Source: UBA1413 sp964349885 (GTDB lineage: Bacteria; Bacteroidota; Bacteroidia; Bacteroidales; Prolixibacteraceae). Taken from it: a stretch of DNA of 25,580 nucleotides. Each line of letters begins with the position of its first letter. Position 1 is the first letter of the stretch. Shown here one piece after another: positions 8,087 through 16,543 of the stretch. A program made the translations under genes and the position numbers. Location of the stretch: contig CAYGIQ010000024.1 of assembly GCA_964349885.1 (NCBI GenBank), positions 1 through 25,580 of the forward strand, read 5' to 3'. Below the pieces are notes generated by a model. That model was not told the DNA's origin, did not search any database, and saw only the letters and a program-made list of their open reading frames with translations.

Positions 8087-9177
8087 TTGGTTAGAATTCC
8101 AGGTGTTGAGCTGAAACAACACGAAACTTCAGATCCCAACCCTAAGGTACTTCTTATGGTAAGAGATCCTCCAAATTTCTCGACAAGTCGTTTCGAAATA
8201 ATCAAACCAAGCCCGGAACCTTTTTTAAGCGGGATTTTGTTTGAAAATTGCATATAGGCACCAATGCTTCTTAATGCTTTTGGTGACATACCCTCTCCCT
8301 TATCAGAAATCACCAGTTCGAATAATGCACCATAATGTGTTCCATCTAAAATAACGGGAGTTGCAGGTTCTGAAAATCGGAATGCATTGTCTGAAAGCTC
8401 TCGAATGATTTTTCGGAGAAGCTTTTCCTCTATATCAAGGTTTGCTGGTTCTACATCTACTTGAAGATCCATAATTCTGTCGTATTTTTTTGCTATGGCA
8501 AAGGCTTCCTCGAAAATTATGGGTTCCAGTTTCGATTTGGAGGTAACGCTTTTAGCGGGCTGTACGATAAGTTCCATGTTTACGTACATAAGATAATTTT
8601 CGGCAAGCCGATGCAAATGCCTACCCCTTTCGAGTATGCTTTGGCCCATATTGGCCAGCTCTTCGTGCGTAAAAGCAGCAGGCTGCTCAGCCAGCAGTCC
8701 GCCAAGCCCGAGAATGCTGTTGATGGGTTCCGAAATTTCTGTTGGAAGCTGGGTAATGATTCGATTTTGGAGATTGTTCAGCAGCTCATCGGTTTGTTTT
8801 TTGGCAAGGTCAGCCTTTCCAAGTCTGGCTTCGATGGCCTTAAGCAGCTCAGAGTGTGTAAAAGGTTTGGTCAGATAGTCATCGGCTCCGATCTCCATTC
8901 CGGCGCGTATATCGGTTCGTTCCGAAAGGGCCGACATAAAAATGAAAGGTATTCCCTCTCCTCCGGCCATTTTTCGGATGGAGTTCAGCAGTGTCCGGCC
9001 ATCCATTTCAGGCATAAGAATATCAGACAGTATAAGGTCTGGCATTTCTGCTTCTGCCATCCGAATGGCGGCATGCCCGTCAGATGCCTTAATCGCCTCC
9101 ATTCCCTCATACGATAGCCAGGTTGCGATTTCATTAAGCAGAAAAACTTCATCTTCAACAATCAATATTTTCTTCAT
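8083..9177 (-). CDS. REC-HATPase two-component protein lacking the DHp phosphoacceptor histidine
   Basis: The ~364-residue soluble protein begins with a canonical receiver domain: 'MKKILIVEDE', phospho-acceptor Asp52 in 'LILSDILMPEMDG', and Lys in 'DDYLTKPF'. A DHp-like helical pair and a C-terminal HATPase domain ('RELSDNAFRFS' N-box, 'SDKGEGM' G1, 'GSGLGLIISKRLVEKFGG' G2) follow. The DHp helix reads 'QLPTEISEPINSILG', which aligns with the usual 'LPHELRTPLNSILG' pattern but has Thr146 in place of the His. It can therefore probably receive a phosphate on Asp52 and bind ATP but not autophosphorylate in the normal way. ATG 9177 is preferred to an in-frame TTG at 9183. It lies 8 bases after the upstream kinase and overlaps the next gene by 4. 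There is no DNA-binding domain. Confidence 0.88.
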   Translation of the reverse strand: MKKILIVEDEVFLLNEIATWLSYEGMEAIKASDGHAAIRMAEAEMPDLILSDILMPEMDGRTLLNSIRKMAGGEGIPFIFMSALSERTDIRAGMEIGADDYLTKPFTHSELLKAIEARLGKADLAKKQTDELLNNLQNRIITQLPTEISEPINSILGLGGLLAEQPAAFTHEELANMGQSILERGRHLHRLAENYLMYVNMELIVQPAKSVTSKSKLEPIIFEEAFAIAKKYDRIMDLQVDVEPANLDIEEKLLRKIIRELSDNAFRFSEPATPVILDGTHYGALFELVISDKGEGMSPKALRSIGAYMQFSNKIPLKKGSGLGLIISKRLVEKFGGSLTIRSTLGLGSEVSCCFSSTPGILTK

Positions 9178-9185
9178 AGCCAATG

Positions 9186-10571
9186 TTATATAGGAATATT
9201 GAAGGTCACAGTAGTCCCTGCATCCAGCGTTGAAGTGATTTCGATGTTTCCTTTGTGCATTAAAATGGCATCCTTTGCCAACGGCAATCCTAATCCCAAA
9301 CCCCTCTGCTTGTTTAGGTTGGAAGCCCTATAATAAGCATTAAAAACTTTGTCGACTTCCTTTTCTGGTATTCCGATGCCTTTGTCGCAGATGGTTACGA
9401 CCGCCAAATGGTTAATCTGATTTAAGTTTACCTGAATGGGATTTCGTGGCGCTGAATAGTTGGCAGCATTGGAAACAAGGATCGAAACCACACTTTGAAG
9501 TATATTCGCATCATAGCTACACACAATTGGATGATTGGGAAGCTGAACTTCCAATTGGTGAACAAATTCTGGAGTCTCTGCAATTGTTTTGCACGCAGTT
9601 CGCATAAACTCCACTAGGTCACTGGTTTTTGGTTTAAAAATAAGCATGTTCTCATCCCTGCTCGATTGCTTTATCAACCTGTTCAATTGAGCGTTGAGTT
9701 CCTTTATCTGTTCACTTATTAATTGTAGACGGTTGTCAATTTCATCGTCGGCCATTCGGTTGCGGTAATGTTTTACCGATTCGGCAGCTGTTAAAATTTG
9801 AGCCAACGGGGTTCTGAATTTGTGGGAAGCCATTGAGACAAAACGCGATTTTAGATCGTTCAGCTGCCGCTCGATGAATAAGGTGTGTCTTAATTTGTCC
9901 TCGGTACTTTGGTGCTCTCCTTTCTCTGAAATTCGTATAGTTAAATTGACCAAAAGCTGGCAATAGGAATGTAAGACCCTTTCGGCTTCCTCAGGCCATT
10001 CCATGTCTGGTTTGCTGGCCCAAAGCAACATAAACCCGGCGGTTACTTCACCCGATTCGATGGGGGCAACGATTACCGATCCTTTGATGTGATTTTTTAA
10101 AATCTCTACAATCTCTTGGGCGTTTTCTGTCGATGGGTTGTATTTTCGAAGAATTTTCGTTTTCCCAGTTTGATGGATTAAAGCCTGCAACAACAGTTGT
10201 GGTGTGTCGCGATCCATAAAAATTTCACTAACATCAGAATGGCCTGGACCAAACCATACAAATTGGCGCACCAGTCGTTTGCTGCCATCCTGAACACCAA
10301 AAACCTGCACTGAACCGGCATGGAAGAAAGTACCGATGGCTCCAAGTCCTTCGGTAATCATTTCAGATAAGCGCTCCCCGGTATGGTTGAATATTTTCTC
10401 TGTAAGTTCGAGCAAGGTCAACAATAAATCTGAAAATGTTGCATCATTTTTGCTCACCGGACCGAGGTAACCAGCATTCTGTTTTGCTGTCGGAATAGTA
10501 GGTTTATGGATAGGGAGTCGACTGTTATCATGAACTTTGAATTTGTTCTCTTCTCGTTTCTGGTACTTCAT
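9186..10571 (-). CDS. GAF-domain sensor histidine kinase
   Basis: This 461-residue soluble kinase has an N-terminal GAF-like sensory region (roughly residues 45-220), a HisKA domain with phosphoacceptor His250 in 'SMASHKFRTPLAQIL', and a C-terminal HATPase with 'ICDKGIGIP' (G1) and 'GLGLGLPLAKDAI' (G2). The residue after the histidine is Lys251 rather than the usual Glu; Gln and other variants are known at this site, so activity is still likely. No membrane segment or signal peptide is visible, so any ligand must be cytosolic. The ATG at 10571 lies only 6 bases after the gamma-glutamyltransferase stop. It is the only one of the three linked kinases with an ordinary-looking phosphotransfer core and could feed Asp52 of the next protein, which is inference. 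Confidence 0.9.
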   Translation of the reverse strand: MKYQKREENKFKVHDNSRLPIHKPTIPTAKQNAGYLGPVSKNDATFSDLLLTLLELTEKIFNHTGERLSEMITEGLGAIGTFFHAGSVQVFGVQDGSKRLVRQFVWFGPGHSDVSEIFMDRDTPQLLLQALIHQTGKTKILRKYNPSTENAQEIVEILKNHIKGSVIVAPIESGEVTAGFMLLWASKPDMEWPEEAERVLHSYCQLLVNLTIRISEKGEHQSTEDKLRHTLFIERQLNDLKSRFVSMASHKFRTPLAQILTAAESVKHYRNRMADDEIDNRLQLISEQIKELNAQLNRLIKQSSRDENMLIFKPKTSDLVEFMRTACKTIAETPEFVHQLEVQLPNHPIVCSYDANILQSVVSILVSNAANYSAPRNPIQVNLNQINHLAVVTICDKGIGIPEKEVDKVFNAYYRASNLNKQRGLGLGLPLAKDAILMHKGNIEITSTLDAGTTVTFNIPI

Positions 10572-10577
10572 TTCAAA

Positions 10578-12281
10578 TCAATAACCTGCTGCCTGTCCAT
10601 CTTTTCGTGACTCCGAAGCACCAAGAAAAACCTTGTTTATATTATCCCACTGAATTGCTTGATATCCGCCATATCCTCCGAAATCGAACTGCAAAACATG
10701 CCCTTTTTGTATAAGGCTTCGTATAACCTCCCACGAAAATCCATTTTCAAGGGTAAGAATTCCTCCATTGGTCATCACTTCGCCGGTAGGTTCACTTGAG
10801 CCGTGGTGCTGGATCCTCGGAGCATCGCCTGCTTCCTGAATGTTCATTCCAAAATCGACAATGTTGCAAACAATCTGTACGTGTCCCTGAGGCTGCATTG
10901 CGCCCCCCATTACTCCAAAACTTAAGAATGGAACTCCATCTTTGGTTATAAATGCAGGAATTATCGTATTAAATGGCCGCTTATGGGGTGCATATTGATT
11001 AAAATGTCCCTCTTCGAGTGAAAACATCTCTCCCCGGTCGTGCAGGATAAATCCTAGCTTGCCTGGTGTCATTCCTGATCCCATACCACGGTAGTTGCTT
11101 TGAATGAGAGACACCATGTTCCCTTGAGCATCGGCTGTGGTTAAATAGATGGTATTGGGCTGATTGGGTACTCCGGGTGGATAGCTTCTTGCAGCTCTGT
11201 TCGGATTGATCAGTTTTGCCCTATCAGCTCCATAGGATTTTGATATAAGACTTTCCACTGGAATGGCGTTAAAGTCGGGGTCGGCGTAGTACTTTGCCCG
11301 ATCTTCAAAAGCCAGTTTTTTGGCTTCGGTAAAATGATGGATGTATTCAGCCGATCCAAATCCCATAGCTCCAATATCGTAATTCTCAAGAATGGTAAGC
11401 ATTTGAAGAGCCGCAATACCCTGTCCGTTGGGTGGCAGTTCCCAAACATCATATCCTCTGTAATTTACCGAAACCGGGTCAACCCATTCCGATCGGTGAT
11501 CGGCAAGATCGCGCACTTCAAGGAAACCTCCGTTCTCCTTCATGTAGGCTGCTATTGCTTGGGCGATTTCTCCCTTGTAAAAAACATCTCTTCCTTGGTT
11601 GGCAATTTTGCGCAGTGTTTCAGCGAGGTAGGGATTGCTGAAAATTTCACCCTTTGCGGGAGTTTTTCCTCCTGGCATAAAGATTTCGGCAAATCCGGGA
11701 AAGTGTTCCAATGATCTTGCATTGCGTTGCCAATAGTAGGCAATAACTTCGCTTACTGGAAAACCATCTTCGGCATACCGGATAGCAGGAGCTAAAATAT
11801 CCTTCATAGGAAGTTTGCCAAACTTGTTGTGCAGTTCAAACCATCCGTCAACACATCCGGGGACCGAAACCGGCAGCGGTCCGTACGCAGGTATCGATGT
11901 CAAATTGTTCTCTATAAAATATGCATAGCTGAGAGAATGGGGTGATCGCCCGCTTGCGTTCAGTCCATACAGCTGACCGCTTTTTGCATCCCAAACAATG
12001 GCGAATAGGTCGCCTCCGATTCCATTGCCCGTAGGTTCTACCAACCCCAGCACAGCATTGGCGGCAATAGCAGCATCAATAGCATTGCCGCCTGCCTTAA
12101 GTATGTCGAGGGCTGCCTGTGTGGCAAGAGGCTGACTGGTAGCAGCCATTCCGTGTTGCGCAATGACCTCACTGCGGGTGGCAAAATTGAAACCGGTGAT
12201 TCGATCCTGAGATTTTGCCGTATAAGGCAAATGGAAAAGGATTACAAGGAACAGGAGTGTTACAAAATGCTTGGATTTCAT
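10578..12281 (-). CDS. ggt: Gamma-glutamyltransferase family enzyme (secreted Ntn-hydrolase)
   Basis: The 567-residue protein begins with a signal peptide ('MKSKHFVTLLFLVILFHLP...' to about 'TAKSQ') and so is probably periplasmic. 'GGNAIDAAIAANAVLGLVEP' and 'GNGIGGDLFAI' are typical of the family's large subunit. The small-subunit start is predicted at Thr377 in 'QPNTIYLTTAD', the expected self-cleavage point and nucleophile, followed by 'LIQSNYRGMGSGM' and 'FGVMGGAMQPQGHVQ'. By family it hydrolyses or transfers gamma-glutamyl groups of glutathione or similar peptides. Some relatives act as acylases, so the exact substrate is open. It is the first gene of a likely four-gene operon with three kinase-type genes. 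A terminator upstream separates it from the cysteine-cluster gene, so it should have its own promoter in 12282-12362. Confidence 0.92.
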   Translation of the reverse strand: MKSKHFVTLLFLVILFHLPYTAKSQDRITGFNFATRSEVIAQHGMAATSQPLATQAALDILKAGGNAIDAAIAANAVLGLVEPTGNGIGGDLFAIVWDAKSGQLYGLNASGRSPHSLSYAYFIENNLTSIPAYGPLPVSVPGCVDGWFELHNKFGKLPMKDILAPAIRYAEDGFPVSEVIAYYWQRNARSLEHFPGFAEIFMPGGKTPAKGEIFSNPYLAETLRKIANQGRDVFYKGEIAQAIAAYMKENGGFLEVRDLADHRSEWVDPVSVNYRGYDVWELPPNGQGIAALQMLTILENYDIGAMGFGSAEYIHHFTEAKKLAFEDRAKYYADPDFNAIPVESLISKSYGADRAKLINPNRAARSYPPGVPNQPNTIYLTTADAQGNMVSLIQSNYRGMGSGMTPGKLGFILHDRGEMFSLEEGHFNQYAPHKRPFNTIIPAFITKDGVPFLSFGVMGGAMQPQGHVQIVCNIVDFGMNIQEAGDAPRIQHHGSSEPTGEVMTNGGILTLENGFSWEVIRSLIQKGHVLQFDFGGYGGYQAIQWDNINKVFLGASESRKDGQAAGY

Positions 12282-12306
12282 CGAGATTGGAATTTGATTT
12301 ATGAAA

Positions 12307-12342
12307 CAAATAGATACGATTTCAAGGTTACTGAATGCCCAA
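12307..12342 (-). promoter_or_regulatory. Weak Bacteroidota-type promoter candidate for ggt
   Basis: On the minus strand, TTG (12342-12340) is followed 23 bases later by TATCTATTTG (12316-12307). This loosely resembles the Bacteroidota -33 TTG / -7 TAnnTTTG pattern, but the spacing is long and the -7 match imperfect. It lies between the predicted terminator and the ggt start, where a promoter is expected. It should be treated as a guess. Confidence 0.2.
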
Positions 12343-12363
12343 CATTCTTCTTTCTAAATGTAT

Positions 12364-12394
12364 AAAAAATAGTTAACCCTACTTTGTTAGGGTT
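12364..12394 (-). terminator. Probable intrinsic terminator between ykgJ-like gene and ggt
   Basis: On the minus strand, AACCCTA and TAGGGTT form a perfect 7-bp stem around a 6-nt loop, followed five bases later by six T residues. It lies 62 bases past the stop of the cysteine-cluster gene and before ggt on the same strand. It therefore probably ends the first transcript and makes ggt an independent unit. Confidence 0.6.
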
Positions 12395-12456
12395 CTGATA
12401 ATTCTTAAAGCACTGCAGCAACAAAGACTTTTGATATTGTAAAAAACCATCTTTGT

Positions 12457-12975
12457 TTATCCCAGGTCGTTGCGGAAATTCCTTATTGGGATAAGGTCCA
12501 TTGCCCGAAAGCTGCTGTTTTCGGGCAACTCTATAAAAGTTTTGTTCAGCATAAACAACTCACTATTATAGACATCTTGCTGGAAACTATTTTTGCTGTG
12601 GAAGGGTTTCTGGTATGTAGTAAAATTTAATTCACATGCCGAGAGCTCCCATTCCCCTTCTTCATTGGTATATAAAAGCGGCAACCCATGAGTTCTGCAG
12701 ATTACAGGGCGGTGTGTGTAAATCATGCAGGAGTGGTTCTTTAAAAAAATACATTGATCTTGAGGTGCCTCTTCAGGCTGTATTCCGCTATCCTTAATGT
12801 TTTTCAATATCGCATAATACTCAACGGGAAATATGCTGTAGTCCATACAGCAATGCGAACACCCCAACTTACAATTCATATGCTGGTGGTGCATCTTTTC
12901 GAGATCGGAAACCCTGCGGTCTATCTTCGCGATCAGATTTTGATATTTGGCTACCAATCCATCGGTGTTTTCCAT
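12457..12975 (-). CDS. YkgJ-family cysteine-cluster protein
   Basis: This 172-residue soluble protein has the metal-binding cysteine pattern of the YkgJ / putative zinc- or iron-chelating family (once linked to FliB flagellin methylase). Cys35, Cys39, Cys42 and Cys43 ('CKLGCSHCC') are followed by 'DQCIFLKNHSCMIYTHRPVI' and another Cys, giving the typical C-x7-C-x8-C tail with a conserved Arg-Pro. The biochemical function of the family is not settled; a bound Zn or Fe-S cluster is plausible. There is no signal peptide. The start codon faces the divergent GH3 gene across 185 bases, and the gene appears to be a single unit ending at the terminator near 12380. Confidence 0.82.
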   Translation of the reverse strand: MENTDGLVAKYQNLIAKIDRRVSDLEKMHHQHMNCKLGCSHCCMDYSIFPVEYYAILKNIKDSGIQPEEAPQDQCIFLKNHSCMIYTHRPVICRTHGLPLLYTNEEGEWELSACELNFTTYQKPFHSKNSFQQDVYNSELFMLNKTFIELPENSSFRAMDLIPIRNFRNDLG

Positions 12976-13160
12976 TCAAAAGTTTTAGATGCACTTTATT
13001 GATGGCAATACCTGCGAATGTATTAAGAAATTGTATGAAATCGCTTAAAGAAATTTGTGGCCATTAGCCAATCATCGAAGTTTTGTACATTTATGCTTAT
13101 ATGAACTAGGTTCAACTAATCGCATTTTCTCGAGGTTGCCTGCAAAAAAATCCAAAAGCG
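12976..13160. other. Divergent intergenic region (ykgJ-like / GH3)
   Basis: This AT-rich 185-base spacer must hold the promoters of both divergent genes. I found no exact TAnnTTTG element. On the plus strand the closest match is a TTG near 13083 followed 21 bases later by TAGGTTC, which fits poorly. No hairpin or RNA gene was seen. Confidence 0.4.
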
Positions 13161-15821
13161 ATGAAGTATTCTATGGTGTATAAATCTTTTTTCGTTGTGG
13201 CATTGATGCTATTTCTTAAAATCAATGCATTGGCTCAGTTGCCTGATCATTTGCGTCATCTGGATATTGATCTGAGTCGTGAAGAGCGTATTGAATTGCT
13301 GCTAAATGAGATGACGCTCGAAGAGAAAATAGGACAAATGGTATACAGCGCTCCCGCCATCGACCGACTAGGAGTTTCAGCCTACAATTGGTGGAACGAG
13401 GCGCTGCATGGGGTAGCCCGATCAGGTTATGCTACGGTTTTTCCTCAGTCGATCACCATTGCAGGCTCGTTCGATACCAACCTTATGTACAGGGTGGCAA
13501 CAGTTATCTCAGACGAGGCGCGTGCCAAGCATCACGAAATGGAGCGGCGCGGAAAACGCGGTATTTATCAGGGACTAACGTTTTGGTCGCCCAATATCAA
13601 TATTTTTAGAGATCCTCGGTGGGGAAGGGGCCACGAAACCTATGGCGAAGATCCTTTCCTAACAGGTAAGATCGGTGCTGGGTTTGTTCGGGGATTGCAG
13701 GGAGATCATCCTGATTATTTAAAGGTGGTAGCTACTGCCAAACACTACGCTGTGCACAGCGGACCTGAACCTTTAAGACATGAATTTAATGCCCGGGTTA
13801 GCGACCGCGATCTTTTTGAAACATACTTGCCAGCTTTCAAACGGTTGGTTACCGAAGCCAATGTTTACTCTTTTATGTGCGCCTACAATCAATTTCGCGA
13901 TCATCCTGCCTGTGCCAATCCATACCTATACAACATCCTGCGCAACGAATGGGGCTTCAATGGCTATATTGTTTCCGATTGCTGGGCCATAAGTGATTTT
14001 TTTCGTTTTCAGGGCTATTCGGCCGATGCTGCCGAGGCATCTGCCATTGCAGTTAGGGCAGGCACCGATCTCAACTGCGGAAACTCCTATCCCCGACTCA
14101 AACAGGCCATTGAACGTGGACTGATAACCGAAGATGAGATTGACGTTTCGGTACGACGGCTTCTCGAGGCCAGATTCCGACTTGGGATGTTCGATCCGCA
14201 GGAGGCAGTCCCCTATGCCCAAATACCTTTCAGTGTAAATGGTGCCGATGTACATGCTACCTTGGCGCGCGAAGCAGCTCAGAAGAGTATAGTGCTGCTT
14301 AAAAATTCGAATGATATTCTGCCTCTTGGAACTGACATTAAAACCTTGGCAGTGATTGGCCCGAATGCCGATAATTGGGAAGCCTTGCTTGGAAATTATA
14401 ATGGAATAGCCAAGAATCCGGTAACGGTGCTTCAGGGAATAAAAAACAAGCTGGAGCCAAAAGTAACCGTGTTGCACGCCGAGGGCAGTCATCTCGCAGA
14501 AGGGGTTCACAATTTAGTACCTGTGCCATCGGTTTACCTCCGCAGCAGCGATGGTCGCCAAGGGCTTACCGGCAGCTACTATGCCAACGTTCGGTTTGAA
14601 GGCGATCCTCAGTTTATTCGCCTCGACGACAACATCGATTTTTATTGGGAATCGCACGCACCTTCGCCTGATTTGCCCGATGATGATTTTTCTGTTCGTT
14701 GGTCTGGCTACATTCTTCCCCCCATTACCGGAACTTACCAATTGGGCTGCTGGGGTATGCCCACGCTCGACGTTTGGGTTGAAGACGAAAAAATATTATC
14801 GCACAACACCGAACACCATGCTTTTCACCACGAAAGGCCCCTGTTTATGGAAGCCGGTAAAGCCTATAAAATCGTTTATGAGTACCGCAATTGGTATGGT
14901 GACGGAGATGTAAGACTTCTCTGGTCGATGCCTGGCCGCGATTTATTAAACGAAGCGCTCGAGGTTGCCGAGAAGGCCGATGCGGTGTTACTTGTGTTGG
15001 GTTTGTCGCAACGTCTCGAAGGAGAAGAAATGGAGCTTAAGGTCGATGGTTTTGAGGGCGGCGACCGAACGCATCTTAACCTTCCAACGGCACAGGAGGA
15101 GTTGCTGCAGGCCGTGCACCAAACAGGAAAACCACTTATTGTAGTCCTCCTTAACGGTAGTGCCCTCTCGGTAAATTATGCTGCCACACATGCCAATGCA
15201 ATATTAACGGCTGGTTATCCGGGCGAACAGGGTGGAAATGCAGTTGCCGATGTACTCACTGGAGCATACAATCCTGCGGGCCGACTGCCGGTCACCTATT
15301 ATGCTTCCGTCGATCAATTGCCCCCTTTTGATGAGTACGATATGCATGAACGCACCTACCGTTACTTCACCGGAGAGCCTTTGTTCCCATTTGGCCATGG
15401 CTTGAGCTATACCTCATTTGGGTATTCCAATCTGCAGTTGCCTAAACAGGCAGCAGCAGGCGAGGCCGTCTCTATATCGGTTAAGGTTACCAACACCGGA
15501 TATTATGCGGGTGATGAGGTAGTTCAACTCTATCTTACCGATGAAGTGGGATCCACCCCCCGGCCAATCCGGCAACTTGAAGGATTTAAGCGCATTTCGC
15601 TGAAAGCCGGTGAATCGCAGGAGGTGTATGTTTCCCTCGATCCGGAGCAGTTCTCTATGATCAACACTGCTGGCGACAGGGTAATCGAACCTGGGTGGTT
15701 CACCATTACAGTTGGAGGAAAACAACCCGGCTTCAAAGGTTTGGCAGATGCCACAACTACCGAAACCATTAGCGGTAGGATACGGTTAACCGGAAGATTG
15801 TTTAAATTCGGAGTTCGTTAG
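13161..15821 (+). CDS. Glycoside hydrolase family 3 beta-glycosidase with inserted PA14 domain
   Basis: The 886-residue secreted enzyme starts with a signal peptide (to about 'NALAQ'). The GH3 barrel carries 'YNWWNEALHGVA', a pattern seen in beta-xylosidase-like GH3 members, then 'FWSPNINIFRDPRWGRGHET', 'ATAKHYAVHSGP', and the nucleophile Asp273 in 'GYIVSDCWAI'. The sandwich domain is interrupted by a PA14 module (roughly residues 455-590, 'GLTGSYYANVRF' to 'VRLLWSMPG'). The Glu-rich 'LEGEEME' (620-625) region, which may carry the acid/base, and 'GGDRTHLNLP' come next. A fibronectin III-like domain ends the protein. Substrate is likely a beta-xyloside or beta-glucoside; the residues shown do not decide. 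There is no T9SS tail, so it is probably periplasmic. No SusC/SusD genes flank it; rsmE follows 20 bases later. Confidence 0.93.
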   Translation: MKYSMVYKSFFVVALMLFLKINALAQLPDHLRHLDIDLSREERIELLLNEMTLEEKIGQMVYSAPAIDRLGVSAYNWWNEALHGVARSGYATVFPQSITIAGSFDTNLMYRVATVISDEARAKHHEMERRGKRGIYQGLTFWSPNINIFRDPRWGRGHETYGEDPFLTGKIGAGFVRGLQGDHPDYLKVVATAKHYAVHSGPEPLRHEFNARVSDRDLFETYLPAFKRLVTEANVYSFMCAYNQFRDHPACANPYLYNILRNEWGFNGYIVSDCWAISDFFRFQGYSADAAEASAIAVRAGTDLNCGNSYPRLKQAIERGLITEDEIDVSVRRLLEARFRLGMFDPQEAVPYAQIPFSVNGADVHATLAREAAQKSIVLLKNSNDILPLGTDIKTLAVIGPNADNWEALLGNYNGIAKNPVTVLQGIKNKLEPKVTVLHAEGSHLAEGVHNLVPVPSVYLRSSDGRQGLTGSYYANVRFEGDPQFIRLDDNIDFYWESHAPSPDLPDDDFSVRWSGYILPPITGTYQLGCWGMPTLDVWVEDEKILSHNTEHHAFHHERPLFMEAGKAYKIVYEYRNWYGDGDVRLLWSMPGRDLLNEALEVAEKADAVLLVLGLSQRLEGEEMELKVDGFEGGDRTHLNLPTAQEELLQAVHQTGKPLIVVLLNGSALSVNYAATHANAILTAGYPGEQGGNAVADVLTGAYNPAGRLPVTYYASVDQLPPFDEYDMHERTYRYFTGEPLFPFGHGLSYTSFGYSNLQLPKQAAAGEAVSISVKVTNTGYYAGDEVVQLYLTDEVGSTPRPIRQLEGFKRISLKAGESQEVYVSLDPEQFSMINTAGDRVIEPGWFTITVGGKQPGFKGLADATTTETISGRIRLTGRLFKFGVR

Positions 15822-15841
15822 AGAAGCTTAACTTTTTTTAT

Positions 15842-16543
15842 ATGCACGTTTTTTACGCTCCCAATGCCTGCCCTCCGCTGGTAACGCTCGATGAAACAGA
15901 GTCTGGTCATGCTGTTAGGGTGTTGCGTCTCAAACCAGGCGACCGAGTATGGGTCGTCGATGGCGTTGGCAGCAAAATGGAGGGAACCATTGAAACCGAC
16001 CATCCCCGAAGGTGCAGTGTGCATATCGATGGAGATATAAAAATTGAATTCTCCTCCAGTGGACTGTTTACGCTTGTTTTATCGCCTCCCAAAAACAATG
16101 ACCGAATGGAGTGGTTGGTTGAAAAAGCTACAGAAATAGGAATCCACAGTTTTGAATTCATACATAGTCGCTACTCCGAACGGAAGAGTATCAACACCGA
16201 CCGGTTGCGCAAAGTGGCCATCGCTGCTATGAAACAGTCGGGTAGAGCTACACTTCCTTATATGGGTGAGATGGTTCCATTTTTCGAAATTGTAAATAAA
16301 CCCTTCGATGGGAGTACTTTTATTGCCCATTGCTATCCTGGCGAAAAGCCCCATTTGATGGAATTGCTGAAACCCAATCAGAATATCCGTGTTTTAATCG
16401 CACCTGAAGGCGATTTCTCGCCCGAAGAGGTTCAACAGGCCCTAAAAGCTGGTTTTGAAGAGGTTTCACTCGGAAAGAGCAGACTGCGAACCGAAACCGC
16501 TGCTCTGGTAGCCTGCCACACCGCTTCACTGATCAATCCGTAA
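15842..16543 (+). CDS. rsmE: 16S rRNA (uracil-1498-N3)-methyltransferase
   Basis: This 233-residue SPOUT-class enzyme methylates U1498 of 16S rRNA. The N-terminal PUA-like part ('HAVRVLRLKPGDRVWVVDG') is followed by 'KNNDRMEWLVEKATEIGI' and the C-terminal knot with 'IAPEGDFSPEEV' and 'LGKSRLRTETAALVA'. In most relatives the SAM loop begins 'IGPEG'; here Ala replaces the first Gly, a mild change unlikely to abolish activity. The length matches the family. The gene starts 20 bases after the GH3 stop with a run of T just before it, so it may be co-transcribed with the glycosidase, an unrelated neighbour. Confidence 0.94.
   Translation: MHVFYAPNACPPLVTLDETESGHAVRVLRLKPGDRVWVVDGVGSKMEGTIETDHPRRCSVHIDGDIKIEFSSSGLFTLVLSPPKNNDRMEWLVEKATEIGIHSFEFIHSRYSERKSINTDRLRKVAIAAMKQSGRATLPYMGEMVPFFEIVNKPFDGSTFIAHCYPGEKPHLMELLKPNQNIRVLIAPEGDFSPEEVQQALKAGFEEVSLGKSRLRTETAALVACHTASLINP

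Noticed and set aside
8461..9117. 218-codon open frame on the plus strand antisense to the REC-ATPase gene
   Set aside because: It mirrors a well-supported gene, has no recognisable domain and a Cys/Phe/Gly-rich composition typical of antisense frames.
6629..10571. Kinase trio as part of a KaiC-type clock or chemotaxis cluster
   Set aside because: No KaiB/KaiC, CheA/CheW or methyl-accepting protein is present, and the domains are ordinary HisKA/HisKA_3 types.
12153..12365. 70-codon plus-strand frame over the ggt start and upstream region
   Set aside because: It overlaps the ggt signal peptide on the opposite strand and the intergenic region; no homology features seen.
13926..14510. 194-codon minus-strand open frame inside the first GH3 gene
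   Set aside because: The GH3 frame has clear catalytic motifs across the region, and the antisense product shows no family features.
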